Positions 55,128-64,000 of a stretch of DNA of 64,000 nt are shown piece by piece. A model generated the notes under the pieces. The model searched no databases and had not been told where the DNA came from. It saw only the letters and a list, made by a program, of their open reading frames with translations. The position numbers were made by a program, and so were the translations under genes. Positions within the stretch are counted from its first letter, which is position 1. Every line of letters begins with the position of its first letter. This DNA comes from Bacteroidota bacterium (GTDB taxonomy: Bacteria > Bacteroidota > Bacteroidia > Chitinophagales > Chitinophagaceae): NCBI GenBank assembly GCA_018268015.1, contig JAFDXJ010000003.1, forward strand, positions 1-64,000, written 5' to 3'.

Positions 55128-55132
55128 TTTTG
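55103..55132 (+). promoter_or_regulatory. Promoter of ugd-uxs
   Basis: TTG (55103-55105), 19-bp spacer, TAATTTTG (55125-55132) followed by CG. The -7 box overlaps the stop of sulfotransferase 6. The predicted leader is about 50 nt. Confidence 0.6.
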
Positions 55133-55189
55133 CGCGCCTTATTCAATTGAAGGAGTAAAATTTAAAAGAAGTAATTTAAAACAGAAAAG

Positions 55190-56518
55190 ATGAAAATTGT
55201 AGTTATAGGTACCGGCTATGTTGGATTGGTTACGGGTGCCTGCCTGGCAGAGGTGGGAACTGAAGTAACTTGTATAGATGTGAATGAACAAAAAATTGAA
55301 AACCTACAGAAGGGGATATTACCCATCTATGAACCGGGCCTGGAAGACATCGTAGCAAGAAATACACAAAAAAACAGGCTACACTTCAGTACAAAACTGG
55401 ATGAAGCTATAGTAGATGCAGAGGTTGCGTTTATTGCTGTGGGAACTCCTCCCGGAGAAGATGGTAGTGCCGATTTGCAGTATGTGTTGAAAGTTGCAGA
55501 AACGATCGGCCGACACATGAGTAAATACATAGTGGTCGTTACAAAAAGTACGGTACCGGTAGGCACTGCTTTGAAAGTGAAATCTACGATTCAAAATGCT
55601 TTGAATGCCCGAAAATCAGAATTATCATTTGATGTAGCTTCCAATCCTGAATTTTTGAAAGAAGGTGCAGCCATTGAAGATTTTTTGAAACCGGATCGTA
55701 TTGTAATTGGTATCGAATCAATGAGAGCAAAAGAGTTACTTGCTCATCTTTATGAGCCCTTTGTATTGAATGGCCATCCCATATATTTTATGGATATTCC
55801 TTCAGCAGAAATGACAAAATATGCAGCCAATGCCATGCTGGCTACAAAAATTTCTTTTATGAATGATATTGCTAACCTATGTGAATTGGTTGGTGCCAAT
55901 GTCAATGAAGTACGAAAAGGAATTGGTTCTGATGCACGTATAGGCAATAAATTTATTTACCCTGGAATCGGTTATGGGGGCAGTTGCTTTCCAAAAGATG
56001 TGAAAGCATTAATTCGTACAGGGAATGAATATCATTATAATTTAAGAATTTTAAATGCTGTTGAATCAGTAAATGATGATCAGAAAACAGTCTTAATTAA
56101 AAAGATAAACCATCATTTTTCAAATGATTTAAAGGGGAAAGTATTTGCTTTATGGGGATTATCTTTTAAACCAAATACAGATGATATGCGCGAAGCGCCT
56201 TCATTAGTCATTATTAATGCCTTATTAGATGTCGGCGCCAAAGTACAGGCTTATGACCCTGTTGCCATCAAGGAAGCAAAGCATGAATTAGGGGATAAGA
56301 TTACTTATTGCGACAATTCATTGGATGCTGTAAAAGGTGCAGATGCCATTTTGTTAATTACAGAATGGGCAGAATTCCGATTACCTGATTGGGATCAAAT
56401 TATTTTAGACCTTAAACAAAAGGTTTTGTTTGATGGAAGGAATATTTATAATGCCTCAGAAATGAAGGCCAAAGGTTTTGACTACTATTCGATAGGCTAT
56501 CAACCCTTAAATAATTAA
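55190..56518 (+). CDS. ugd: UDP-glucose 6-dehydrogenase
   Basis: This enzyme oxidises UDP-glucose to UDP-glucuronate with 2 NAD. The 442-residue protein has the Rossmann motif [19 protein letters not shown] (4-22), [14 protein letters not shown] (~122-135), the catalytic-Cys block [13 protein letters not shown] (~262-274) and the C-terminal UDP-binding domain with [21 protein letters not shown]-glucuronate supplies uronic acid and, via the next gene, UDP-xylose. It has its own promoter and is 2 bp from the decarboxylase. Confidence 0.96.
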   Translation: MKIVVIGTGYVGLVTGACLAEVGTEVTCIDVNEQKIENLQKGILPIYEPGLEDIVARNTQKNRLHFSTKLDEAIVDAEVAFIAVGTPPGEDGSADLQYVLKVAETIGRHMSKYIVVVTKSTVPVGTALKVKSTIQNALNARKSELSFDVASNPEFLKEGAAIEDFLKPDRIVIGIESMRAKELLAHLYEPFVLNGHPIYFMDIPSAEMTKYAANAMLATKISFMNDIANLCELVGANVNEVRKGIGSDARIGNKFIYPGIGYGGSCFPKDVKALIRTGNEYHYNLRILNAVESVNDDQKTVLIKKINHHFSNDLKGKVFALWGLSFKPNTDDMREAPSLVIINALLDVGAKVQAYDPVAIKEAKHELGDKITYCDNSLDAVKGADAILLITEWAEFRLPDWDQIILDLKQKVLFDGRNIYNASEMKAKGFDYYSIGYQPLNN

Positions 56519-56520
56519 AA

Positions 56521-57507
56521 ATGCATAAAAGAGTATTAATAACAGGAGCAGCAGGGTTTTTAGGCTCACACCTTTGTGACAGATTTATCAAAGAAGGTTA
56601 CCATGTGATCGGAATGGATAATCTGATCACAGGTGATTTGCAGAATATTGAACATTTGTTTCCATTGCCTCAATTCGAATTTCACCATCATGATGTAACA
56701 AGATTTGTTCACATATCAGGAAACCTGGATTATATCCTCCATTTTGCTTCACCGGCCAGCCCTATTGATTATTTAAAAATCCCTATTCAGACATTAAAAG
56801 TTGGCGCAATGGGTACGCACAACTTACTTGGCCTGGCTAAAGATAAAAAAGCAAGAATATTGGTGGCATCGACTTCTGAAGTATATGGCGATCCAACAGT
56901 TCACCCACAAACTGAAGACTATTGGGGAAATGTAAACCCAATCGGCCCAAGAGGTGTATATGACGAAGCAAAGCGCTACCAGGAAGCCATCACGATGGCT
57001 TATCATACTTATCATGGAGTGGAAACACGCATTATACGCATTTTTAATACCTATGGCCCCAGAATGCGACTAAATGATGGTCGTGTTTTGCCTGCATTTA
57101 TCGGACAGGCATTAAGAGGAGAGGATTTGACTGTTTTTGGAGATGGAAGCCAAACGCGTTCTTTTTGCTATATGGATGATTTAATAGAAGGAATTTACCG
57201 ATTATTATTGAGTGATTATGCTTATCCTGTAAATATTGGCAATCCTAATGAAATTACCATCAAAGACTTTGCAGAAGAAATCTTGAAACTTACGGGGGCT
57301 AACCAGAAAGTCATCTACAAACCATTACCTAAGGATGATCCAAAGCAACGTCAACCTGATATCTCAAAAGCTCGTGAATTATTAAATTGGGAGCCAAAAG
57401 TTGATCGAAAAGAAGGCCTTGAAAAAACCTATGCTTATTTTAAAACTTTATCAACTGAAAGTTTATATAAAAAAGAGCATAAAGATTTCTCAGCTTACGT
57501 GAAATAA
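56521..57507 (+). CDS. UDP-glucuronate decarboxylase (UDP-xylose synthase)
   Basis: This 328-residue extended-SDR enzyme has [16 protein letters not shown] (6-21, NAD site), [39 protein letters not shown] (~118-156; catalytic Tyr in the YDEAK motif) and [25 protein letters not shown]. The [10 protein letters not shown] and [10 protein letters not shown] blocks are diagnostic of UXS-type decarboxylases rather than epimerases. It is coupled to ugd (2-bp gap), giving a UDP-glucose to UDP-glucuronate to UDP-xylose route. Its last 18 bp overlap the end of the opposite-strand glycosyltransferase. Confidence 0.93.
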   Translation: MHKRVLITGAAGFLGSHLCDRFIKEGYHVIGMDNLITGDLQNIEHLFPLPQFEFHHHDVTRFVHISGNLDYILHFASPASPIDYLKIPIQTLKVGAMGTHNLLGLAKDKKARILVASTSEVYGDPTVHPQTEDYWGNVNPIGPRGVYDEAKRYQEAITMAYHTYHGVETRIIRIFNTYGPRMRLNDGRVLPAFIGQALRGEDLTVFGDGSQTRSFCYMDDLIEGIYRLLLSDYAYPVNIGNPNEITIKDFAEEILKLTGANQKVIYKPLPKDDPKQRQPDISKARELLNWEPKVDRKEGLEKTYAYFKTLSTESLYKKEHKDFSAYVK

Positions 57508-58590
57508 AAGAGGCGAGGCATCTATATTAATGTCTGAAATATAAAGTGCTTTGAATTTATTTTTCATTTGGTCAATACTAAAATCTTGTTTGATCTTATT
57601 ATAAGAACAAGCTCCATGTTCATGCATTAAGTTCTTATCATCCAGGTAATGATTAATGCATTGAATGGCTTCTTCTTTTGCAGTGAAACAATAGCCATTT
57701 ACATTCTCTTCCACAAGATCTACATTTCCTACACAACGGCTCAATAGTAAGGGAAGATTAAATTTCATGGCTTCCAAAACGGATAAAGGAAGCCCTTCCC
57801 AAAGTGCGGTGGACAAATAAAGATGCGCCTGTTTCATATTTCTTTCCACTTCTGCTTTACCTACCCAACCGGTAATTTGAATATTCGGGGATGTTAATTC
57901 ATTCTTTAAAGGTCCGTCACCAACCCACACGAATTTCACTAATGGATTATCTTTAAATGCTTCCGCAATAGAATTGAATAAAGCTGGGTTTTTTTGCTCC
58001 GATATCCTGGCTGCATTGACGATCGTAAATTCATTCTCGGGAAATTGCTTATGAAAATTAAGATCAATAGAAACGCCATTATTGATACAAATAGCCGGAA
58101 TACCTAAATTTTCAAAACTCTTTTGTTCTGATTTTGATGCGGCGACGATTTGCCCTGGAAGCTTACTTGCACCTTTTTCAATGAATCCATAAATTTTTCT
58201 TTTAAACCCTGAAATATCCTGCCTTTCAAAGGATGCCCCCTGTGGCGAATATAAAATATTTTTTATTCCAAGAGATTTTCCTGCTATCCTGCCCAGAATA
58301 CCCGCTTTGGAACTGTATAAATGAAGGGCATCAAAGGGTAGATTTTTCCTAAATATTTTTATTAATTCACGGTAAGCTTTTAGATCCCCGCTTATACTTA
58401 TCTCTCTTTTTGCTGAATGCCACTTGATAAAGTGTACATTCTCCGGGAAAGTTGCTTTTATTGAATCAAGGTGAATTTTTCTGTTGCCATGTACAATCAC
58501 ATGTTCAAATTCAGGCAAGTGTATACTTAGAAGGCGCATTATTTCTATGATCCCTCCTTCAAAAGCTTCAGCTACATGTAATATTTTCAT
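57490..58590 (-). CDS. GT4-type glycosyltransferase C (opposite strand)
   Basis: This 366-residue GT-B enzyme starts [18 protein letters not shown] and has [38 protein letters not shown] in the acceptor half. The donor site is [22 protein letters not shown] (~188-209), with [24 protein letters not shown] at ~262-285. It is the only polysaccharide gene in the locus on the minus strand. It converges on the UXS gene with an 18-bp overlap and is divergent from the initiating sugar transferase. It may be controlled separately from the rest. Confidence 0.9.
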   Translation of the reverse strand: MKILHVAEAFEGGIIEIMRLLSIHLPEFEHVIVHGNRKIHLDSIKATFPENVHFIKWHSAKREISISGDLKAYRELIKIFRKNLPFDALHLYSSKAGILGRIAGKSLGIKNILYSPQGASFERQDISGFKRKIYGFIEKGASKLPGQIVAASKSEQKSFENLGIPAICINNGVSIDLNFHKQFPENEFTIVNAARISEQKNPALFNSIAEAFKDNPLVKFVWVGDGPLKNELTSPNIQITGWVGKAEVERNMKQAHLYLSTALWEGLPLSVLEAMKFNLPLLLSRCVGNVDLVEENVNGYCFTAKEEAIQCINHYLDDKNLMHEHGACSYNKIKQDFSIDQMKNKFKALYISDINIDASPLLFHVS

Positions 58591-58779
58591 GAATTGAATA
58601 TTATTCAGGGTGCCTTTTCAAGCCGGCTAATTTAATAAGAAATTTATAAATACGAAAATTGTTTAATAAAATGACACGATAAAGTTTTTTTAAGGAAAGA
58701 TTTCTATAAACAAAATGAATTCGGAACTATGAATTTGTAAATAAATTCATCCGGAAATCTTTCCTACGGGTAAAAATAA

Positions 58780-58787
58780 TATCTTTG
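58780..58787 (+). promoter_or_regulatory. -7 box abutting the sugar transferase gene
   Basis: TATCTTTG, five nt before ATG 58793. Start and promoter layout match rlmN and lipB, suggesting a leaderless transcript. No TTTG at -33. Confidence 0.5.
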
Positions 58788-58792
58788 AATGC

Positions 58793-59512
58793 ATGAAAAA
58801 TGCAGAAACCCTGGAGTATTTGCCAATTATGATGACTCATGTAGATCCGTTTGAAGGGTTGAAAGCTGATAAAAGTCTTCTGAAAAGCGCTCAAAAAATC
58901 AATAAGAACTTTTTCAAAAGAGGCTTTGATATTTTTTTATCCTTATGTCTTTTTATTTTTTTCTTCTCCTGGATTTTCCCGCTTGTTTTTCTTATCATCC
59001 TGCTCGATACCGGGTGGCCGGTTTTTTTTATTCAGGATAGAATTGGGAAAAATGGTAAGGTTTTTCGTTTTTTCAAATTCAGGACAATGGAAAAACAGGT
59101 CAATGAGCATCAATTCATTCCAACCCAGGTTGGAGATAAACGGATTACCAAAACAGGGAAGTTTCTACGCAATTCAAATATTGATGAATTGCCACAATTT
59201 ATCAATATTATTAAAGGAGAAATGTCGCTTGTTGGACCAAGGCCTGCCGCAATGGCTTTTCACAAAAAGTATGAAGAAATGCTTGGTAAAGATCTCTTGC
59301 AGCAAAGAGAAATTATCAAGCCGGGGATTATCGGACTTTCACAGGTCAGGGGTTTTAGAGGCGATCTCATCAATGAACAGGAAAATAAAGCGATGATTAA
59401 AGCACGTATCCAAATTGATCTGATTTATATAAAGCGATGGAGCAATTGGCTGGATATTAAAATCATCGGTGCAACTTTTCGAAATATGTTGAAAAGGCTT
59501 AGTGGATTATAA
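58793..59512 (+). CDS. Initiating sugar-phosphate (polyprenyl-phosphate) transferase
   Basis: This 239-residue protein of the bacterial sugar transferase family (WcaJ/PglC type) has one membrane segment at ~45-70 (RGFDIFLSLCLFIFFFSWIFPLVFLIIL). The catalytic core follows: FIQDRIGKNGKVFRFFKFRTM (~82-102), LRNSNIDELPQFINIIKGEMSLVGPRPA (~127-154) and IKPGIIGLSQVRGFRG. It starts the repeat unit by moving a sugar-1-phosphate onto undecaprenyl phosphate. It lies at the far end of the locus and converges on recJ with 6 bp of overlap. Confidence 0.93.
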   Translation: MKNAETLEYLPIMMTHVDPFEGLKADKSLLKSAQKINKNFFKRGFDIFLSLCLFIFFFSWIFPLVFLIILLDTGWPVFFIQDRIGKNGKVFRFFKFRTMEKQVNEHQFIPTQVGDKRITKTGKFLRNSNIDELPQFINIIKGEMSLVGPRPAAMAFHKKYEEMLGKDLLQQREIIKPGIIGLSQVRGFRGDLINEQENKAMIKARIQIDLIYIKRWSNWLDIKIIGATFRNMLKRLSGL

Positions 59513-61222
59513 AAACGCTTTTTCAGGAGAATGTGTTACAAAATCTATGACTTTTAGTTGAAGCGTTTTTGTGCCATTCCATTCATTCTCATCTATTGTA
59601 TAAACAATATCCAGCGAATCCTTTTCTTTTAATAAATGAAACTTTTCAGCCATATTAAATCCTATCCCGGTAAATGTGATCCCTTGTTGCTGCAGTGAAA
59701 AGCGAATATGCTGATCCTTCACAATTTTTGAAAAGCCATAATCTTTTACATTCCTGCTAATAAATACCGGCCGCATATTATCCGGTCCAAAAGGCTCCAT
59801 TTGTGTGATGATGTGATAAAAATTTTTTGTTATAGCAGAAAATGAAATTTCAGCATCAATCCATAATTGAGGAATGAGTGACTCTTCACGGATGGTTTCT
59901 TTCACTACGTTTTCAAAGGCATTGGAAAATTTCTCAATATTTTCTTCCAAAAGCGTCAGGCCTGCTGCAGCAAAATGCCCTCCATAGCCTAGTAAATACG
60001 CCCTACAGGCATGTATGGCTTCATATAAATTAAAACCGGGAACACTACGAGCTGATCCCGAAACAACTTCCCCGCTTTTAGTCAGTACAACTGTAGGACG
60101 GTAATAATTTTCTACTAATCTGGAGGCTACAATACCAATAACGCCTTTATGCCAGACAGGATTATAGACTACCGTTGATTTTCTTTGTATCCCATCAGGG
60201 GAATTTTCTATCATAGAGAGGGCTTCTTCCGTTATATTTTTATCGGCTTCTTTTCTGTCTATATTAGCAAAATGCAGCATTTCAGCATATTCTAATGCTT
60301 TGTCTTTATTTTCCTCTATAAATAGTTGTACTACTTTACGGGCATCATCCATTCTGCCTGCAGCATTAATCCTGGGAGCGAGGGCAAAAACCAGGTTAGT
60401 GATATGAATCTTTTTAGTTTTTAAAGCAAGTTCGATTAATGCTGCAATACCATAATTGGGCGATTGATTAATCCTTTCCAGTCCAAAATAAGTAAGAACC
60501 CTGTTTTCACCGGTCATGGGTACAATATCCGCTGCAATAGCCAATGCTAACAGATCCAATGTGCTCAGCCAACTTTCTTCTGGTAATAGCAAAGTTTCTG
60601 AAAGTGCCTGCATCAATTTAAAACCAACGCCGCATCCACATAATTCTTTATAAGGGTATTTACAATCTTCCTGTTTAGGATTTAAAATGGCGATAGCCGG
60701 CGGAATTTCTGTATCAGGTAAGTGATGATCACAAACGATAAAATCAAGACCATGCGTTTTTGCATAAGTGATAAGTTGATTTGCTTTAATCCCACAATCA
60801 ATTGAAATGACCAGGTTGAATTGATGAGCGATAGCAAAATCAATTCCCTCTTGTGAAATTCCGTATCCTTCTCTATGTCGATGTGGAATATAAAAGTCTA
60901 TGTGGGGATGAATTTTTTTTAAAAAACCAAATAAAGCCGCAACAGAAGTAGTCCCATCCACATCATAATCTCCATAAATAAGAATTTTTTCCTGTGTTTG
61001 AATAGCCTGAATAATGCGATCAACTGCTTTCCGCATATCTTTCATTAACCAGGGATCATGAAGTTCGGAAAGTTTTGGACGAAAATAGGATTCAGCCTTT
61101 GCATACGTATCTATACCGCGTTGGACTAATATAGCACAAAGAATTTTGTTGATTTTTAATTTTTCATGTAACTGATCCGCCTTCTTTTCATCGAAACCTT
61201 TGATTCTCCATTTTATTGTCAT
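59507..61222 (-). CDS. recJ: Single-stranded-DNA 5'-3' exonuclease RecJ
   Basis: This 571-residue DHH/DHHA1 nuclease acts in recombination and mismatch or excision repair. The metal motifs are YGDYDVDGTTSVAALFG (~82-98), SIDCGI (~145), the DHH signature CDHHLPD (~163) and NAAGRMDDARKVV (~290). The DHHA1 motif GYGGHFAAAGLTL follows at ~415, and a C-terminal OB-like domain completes it. Length and layout are those of a full enzyme. It is 69 bp downstream of the polyprenyl synthase on the same strand. Confidence 0.95.
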   Translation of the reverse strand: MTIKWRIKGFDEKKADQLHEKLKINKILCAILVQRGIDTYAKAESYFRPKLSELHDPWLMKDMRKAVDRIIQAIQTQEKILIYGDYDVDGTTSVAALFGFLKKIHPHIDFYIPHRHREGYGISQEGIDFAIAHQFNLVISIDCGIKANQLITYAKTHGLDFIVCDHHLPDTEIPPAIAILNPKQEDCKYPYKELCGCGVGFKLMQALSETLLLPEESWLSTLDLLALAIAADIVPMTGENRVLTYFGLERINQSPNYGIAALIELALKTKKIHITNLVFALAPRINAAGRMDDARKVVQLFIEENKDKALEYAEMLHFANIDRKEADKNITEEALSMIENSPDGIQRKSTVVYNPVWHKGVIGIVASRLVENYYRPTVVLTKSGEVVSGSARSVPGFNLYEAIHACRAYLLGYGGHFAAAGLTLLEENIEKFSNAFENVVKETIREESLIPQLWIDAEISFSAITKNFYHIITQMEPFGPDNMRPVFISRNVKDYGFSKIVKDQHIRFSLQQQGITFTGIGFNMAEKFHLLKEKDSLDIVYTIDENEWNGTKTLQLKVIDFVTHSPEKAFL

Positions 61223-61291
61223 ACACTTTTTTTCGGATTCTTAATAAATCAATCCATAAGTAAACCAATTAATAATATAAAAATTTTATCA

Positions 61292-62254
61292 TTAATAAGG
61301 CCTGTCTGTAGTAAAACGCACTAATTCTTCCAGAGCATCGCGTGTTTCATTTTTGGGGAATTTGGATAAAATAGCCAGCGCTTCGTCCCTATAATCATTC
61401 ATTTTACCTGCAGCATATTCTATACCTCCATTTTCCGTAACAACATTCACCACCCATTGAATTTTTTCTTTTTTCCTATTTTCATTCTTGATAATGTATA
61501 ACAATTTCCTTCTGGTCTTAGAATCACATTTATTGAGTGTATATATTATAGGTAAACTAAGCTTTTGTTCTTTTATGTCATTACCGGTCGGCTTGCCAAT
61601 TTCTGTTTTTCCATAATCAAATAAATCATCTTTCAACTGGAAAGCCATACCTGCTTTTTCACCAAAAATTCTAAGTTCTTCAATACTTTCAGCTTCCCGG
61701 AAAGTAGTGGCTGCGCCAGCCGCACAGGCAGAGGCCAGTAAAGAAGCAGTTTTACCATTGATGATTTCGAAATAGGTTGATTCGCTGAGATTTAAGTTTC
61801 TGGATTTTTCCATCTGTAATAGTTCACCCTCACTCATTTTTTTTACAGCAAGTGAAAGCAATTCCAAAATTTTAAAATCACCATTGCTTAAGGATAAAAG
61901 AAGACCTTTTGAGAGCAAATAATCACCCACCAATACGGCGATTTTGTTTTTCCATAAAGCATTTATGGAAAAAAAACCCCGGCGTTCATTTGCATCATCT
62001 ACTATATCATCATGCACCAAAGTGGCCGTATGTAAAAGTTCCACTAAAGAGGCAGCACGATAACTTTGAGCATTTAGTTCCCCGCCCAGTTTAGCACAAA
62101 GCAGAACAAACATGGGTCGAATTTGTTTGCCTTTCCTCTTAACAATATAATGCATGATGCGATCAAGGAGTGGTACTTTACTTTTGACAGCCTCTTTAAA
62201 GTAATTTTCAAACTGAACCATTTCAGAAGCTATAACTCTCTTAACTTTATCCAT
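61292..62254 (-). CDS. Polyprenyl diphosphate synthase (trans)
   Basis: The ATG at 62254 gives 320 residues; a TTG further upstream is a poor start. It makes long-chain isoprenoid diphosphates for quinones. The two aspartate-rich motifs are DDIVDD (in LVHDDIVDDANERRG, ~75-90) and DDLFD (in QLKDDLFDYG, ~205-214). GKTASLLASACAAGA lies between them. Chain length is not readable; octaprenyl or heptaprenyl is usual in this phylum (menaquinone side chain). It is 69 bp upstream of recJ on the same strand. Confidence 0.92.
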   Translation of the reverse strand: MDKVKRVIASEMVQFENYFKEAVKSKVPLLDRIMHYIVKRKGKQIRPMFVLLCAKLGGELNAQSYRAASLVELLHTATLVHDDIVDDANERRGFFSINALWKNKIAVLVGDYLLSKGLLLSLSNGDFKILELLSLAVKKMSEGELLQMEKSRNLNLSESTYFEIINGKTASLLASACAAGAATTFREAESIEELRIFGEKAGMAFQLKDDLFDYGKTEIGKPTGNDIKEQKLSLPIIYTLNKCDSKTRRKLLYIIKNENRKKEKIQWVVNVVTENGGIEYAAGKMNDYRDEALAILSKFPKNETRDALEELVRFTTDRPY

Positions 62255-62345
62255 TCTAATTTTATAATATTGCAAGATATATACAATATTTATAAGATTT
62301 TATGCAACTATATCAGACAAATTGCTGTCTATGCAAAAAAGTTTT

Positions 62346-62353
62346 TATATTTG
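62346..62353 (+). promoter_or_regulatory. Possible distal promoter of the OmpA-like gene
   Basis: TATATTTG followed by CA, with TTG at 62321-62323 and a 22-bp spacer, slightly long. It lies ~60 bp upstream of the better promoter and may give a longer transcript. Confidence 0.4.
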
Positions 62354-62378
62354 CATCATAAAAAAAATGCATATAAAA

Positions 62379-62409
62379 TTTGGTAGTTTATATTCATTTC
62401 ATAAATTTG
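62379..62409 (+). promoter_or_regulatory. Main promoter of the OmpA-like gene
   Basis: TTTG (62379-62382), 19-bp spacer, TAAATTTG (62402-62409): both boxes and spacing are consensus. The leader to ATG 62459 is about 45 nt. Confidence 0.7.
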
Positions 62410-62458
62410 TTAAAAATTCACAATCGGGAAACATTAAACAACAACTTAAATTTCACCT

Positions 62459-64000
62459 ATGGCAAGCAGAAAGTACAAAATGTTATTAGCCCTTGCAGGT
62501 CTAATTGGCACTGCCTCATTTGCACAAAGTAATGACGCAGGCTACAATGGCACACTGGATTCATCTAAAGTTTCAAGCAAGATGATGCCCCAGCAAAATG
62601 AGTTCATGAGTAATCAATATCCTTACCCTGCCAAGCCCCGAAGCATGTGGGAACTTGGATTCGGTGGCGGCCTCAGCCAAATTTATGGCGATGTACTCCA
62701 AAAAGTTGGATATGGTGGTAGTGTAACTTTTAGAAAAGCGATCGGTCATTCATTCTCTTTAAGAGTTGGATATACTGGTGGTATTAACTATGGTACAGAT
62801 TTTTATCGCAGAACATCATACTATGTAACTGATAATGCTCCAAATCCATGGAAGTTGTATTCTGCATATAATGTACCATTCTCAACAAATTATCGTGCTA
62901 AAATACACCAAATCAATTTGGATATGTTATTTAGCCTGAACTCTTTGAACCTATATAGGGGCAATCCAAAAATGGATTTTTACCTTTTAGTTGGATATGG
63001 CGCATTAGGTGCTGATGTGGACGTTAACGCCCGCAATGAAGCACAAGGCAATAATGCATTATATAGTTTTGCATCTATAGATTACAAGCAAAAATCAACC
63101 GATATCCAAAAACAAATTAAGGATATGGAAGATGATACATACGAATCCAATGCTCCTGTTCAAAGCCGCAATAGAAATATGATAGGCAGGAGTGATAATA
63201 ACTGGATTTTGACACATACTATAAATGCCGGTGGTGGTATGGCATGGAAACTGAGCGATCGTGTAAACCTTGGTATTGAACAACGCTTTACTTTCACTAA
63301 TAGTGATGATTTAGACGGTATTTCTGGTGGTTCTTCAAAAGATGTTTGGACAAACACACAAGCACGCCTGAATATTAACATTGGAAATTCCGCAACACAT
63401 GTACAACCTTTATGGTGGTTAAATGGCTTAAACTATGCATATAATGAACTGAATGCTCCTAAGCATATGAAGATGCCTCCGGTAGTTTTACCTGATGCTG
63501 ATGGGGATGGTGTTACAGATCAGTTTGATATGGAACCAAATACACCTTCCGGTTGCCCTGTTGATTCTCACGGTGTAAGTAAAGATACAGATGGTGATGG
63601 TGTTCCGGATTGCCGTGATAAAGAAATCCTGACACTCCAAAGTTGCTTCCCTGTAGATGCAGATGGCGTGGGTAAATGCCCAGAACCCGAATGCTGCAAA
63701 AATATAGCCGCTTCTCCTGCTTCTTGCACATTAAGCGCTTTACCAAGTGTACAATTTAAAAGTGGTAGTGTAACTTTAAGTGCTAGCGCTCAATCAATTT
63801 TGAATAGCGTTGCTCAACAAATGATGGCTAATCCTACTTGTAACGTAAGCGTTATGGGTCATGGAGCTTCTGATAAACGTGCACAACAATTAAGCTGGGA
63901 TCGTGTAAATGCAGTTATTAAATACCTGACAGAGAAACAAGGTATATCTGAAAGCCGCCTGATATTTGGTGGATACGGTACAGCTGGTGATGCAAATACA
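62459..64000 (+). CDS. OmpA-family outer-membrane protein (partial, right edge)
   Basis: Translating from ATG 62459 gives 514 codons with no stop up to the window end, so the gene is open at the right. A signal peptide (MASRKYKMLLALAGLIGTASFAQ) is followed by a beta-barrel-type region (~55-320; MWELGFGGGLSQIYGDVL, TINAGGGMAWKLSDRVNLGIEQRF). Asp-rich thrombospondin type 3 calcium repeats follow (~345-380; DADGDGV, DTDGDGVPDCRD). The OmpA C-terminal peptidoglycan-binding domain starts near 425 (LPSVQFKSGSVTLS ... GHGASDKRAQQLSWDRVNAVIKYL). It should anchor the outer membrane to peptidoglycan. It is a single gene with its own strong promoter. Confidence 0.95.
   Translation, partial: MASRKYKMLLALAGLIGTASFAQSNDAGYNGTLDSSKVSSKMMPQQNEFMSNQYPYPAKPRSMWELGFGGGLSQIYGDVLQKVGYGGSVTFRKAIGHSFSLRVGYTGGINYGTDFYRRTSYYVTDNAPNPWKLYSAYNVPFSTNYRAKIHQINLDMLFSLNSLNLYRGNPKMDFYLLVGYGALGADVDVNARNEAQGNNALYSFASIDYKQKSTDIQKQIKDMEDDTYESNAPVQSRNRNMIGRSDNNWILTHTINAGGGMAWKLSDRVNLGIEQRFTFTNSDDLDGISGGSSKDVWTNTQARLNINIGNSATHVQPLWWLNGLNYAYNELNAPKHMKMPPVVLPDADGDGVTDQFDMEPNTPSGCPVDSHGVSKDTDGDGVPDCRDKEILTLQSCFPVDADGVGKCPEPECCKNIAASPASCTLSALPSVQFKSGSVTLSASAQSILNSVAQQMMANPTCNVSVMGHGASDKRAQQLSWDRVNAVIKYLTEKQGISESRLIFGGYGTAGDANT

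Noticed and set aside
34797..59512. Glycosaminoglycan synthase (chondroitin/heparosan type)
   Set aside because: Glycosyltransferases are ordinary GT4 single-domain enzymes and the polymer is expected to be Wzx/Wzy-built; only the sugar and sulfate chemistry resembles GAGs.

Overview
The window reads as a contiguous chromosomal piece of an AT-rich Bacteroidota genome, most likely Chitinophagaceae or a close relative. The evidence is type IX secretion (T9SS) sorting tails on secreted proteins, TAnnTTTG(C)-type promoters, near absence of Shine-Dalgarno sites, a eukaryote-like NADP isocitrate dehydrogenase, an OmpA protein with thrombospondin type 3 repeats, and an L17 protein with a long C-terminal tail. 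The family-level placement is inference. No rRNA, tRNA, CRISPR array, insertion sequence or phage gene was seen.

Region 1 (1-7.6 kb) holds the end of a T9SS-secreted protein and then, on the minus strand, the alpha ribosomal operon infA-rpmJ-rpsM-rpsK-rpsD-rpoA-rplQ. Two small exported proteins of unknown function and grpE-dnaJ follow. Region 2 (7.8-34.6 kb) is mostly housekeeping: icd, dinB, three pseudouridine synthases, rlmN, an NDH-2-like dehydrogenase, lipB, argS, eno, a FtsB/DivIC-like protein and nth. It also contains a three-gene secreted-protein cassette (15-20 kb), a FemAB-like/Gfo-Idh pair, a VanX-like dipeptidase, an RlpA-like protein and a DUF1080 protein.

Region 3 (34.8-59.5 kb) is the highlight: about 25 kb that looks like a complete surface or exopolysaccharide factory for a sulfated polymer. 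It contains an MBOAT/SGNH O-acetylation pair, a Wza-like exporter, a Wzc-like tyrosine kinase with a Gly-Tyr tail, a Wzx-like flippase, a Wzy-like polymerase, three GT4 glycosyltransferases, an initiating sugar transferase, and UDP-glucose dehydrogenase plus UDP-glucuronate decarboxylase. Six sulfotransferases are interleaved with a PAPS cassette: cysD/cysN make APS, cysC makes PAPS and cysQ removes PAP. No sulfite-forming or sulfite-reducing gene lies beside them, so the cassette looks dedicated to sulfation. The expected product is a sulfated, probably O-acetylated polymer that may contain glucuronate and/or xylose.

Region 4 (59.5-64 kb) has recJ and a polyprenyl diphosphate synthase on the minus strand, then an OmpA-family outer-membrane protein running off the right edge behind a well-formed promoter. 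Several promoters fit the Bacteroidota consensus, and at least four genes have the -7 box directly against the start codon, suggesting leaderless transcripts.
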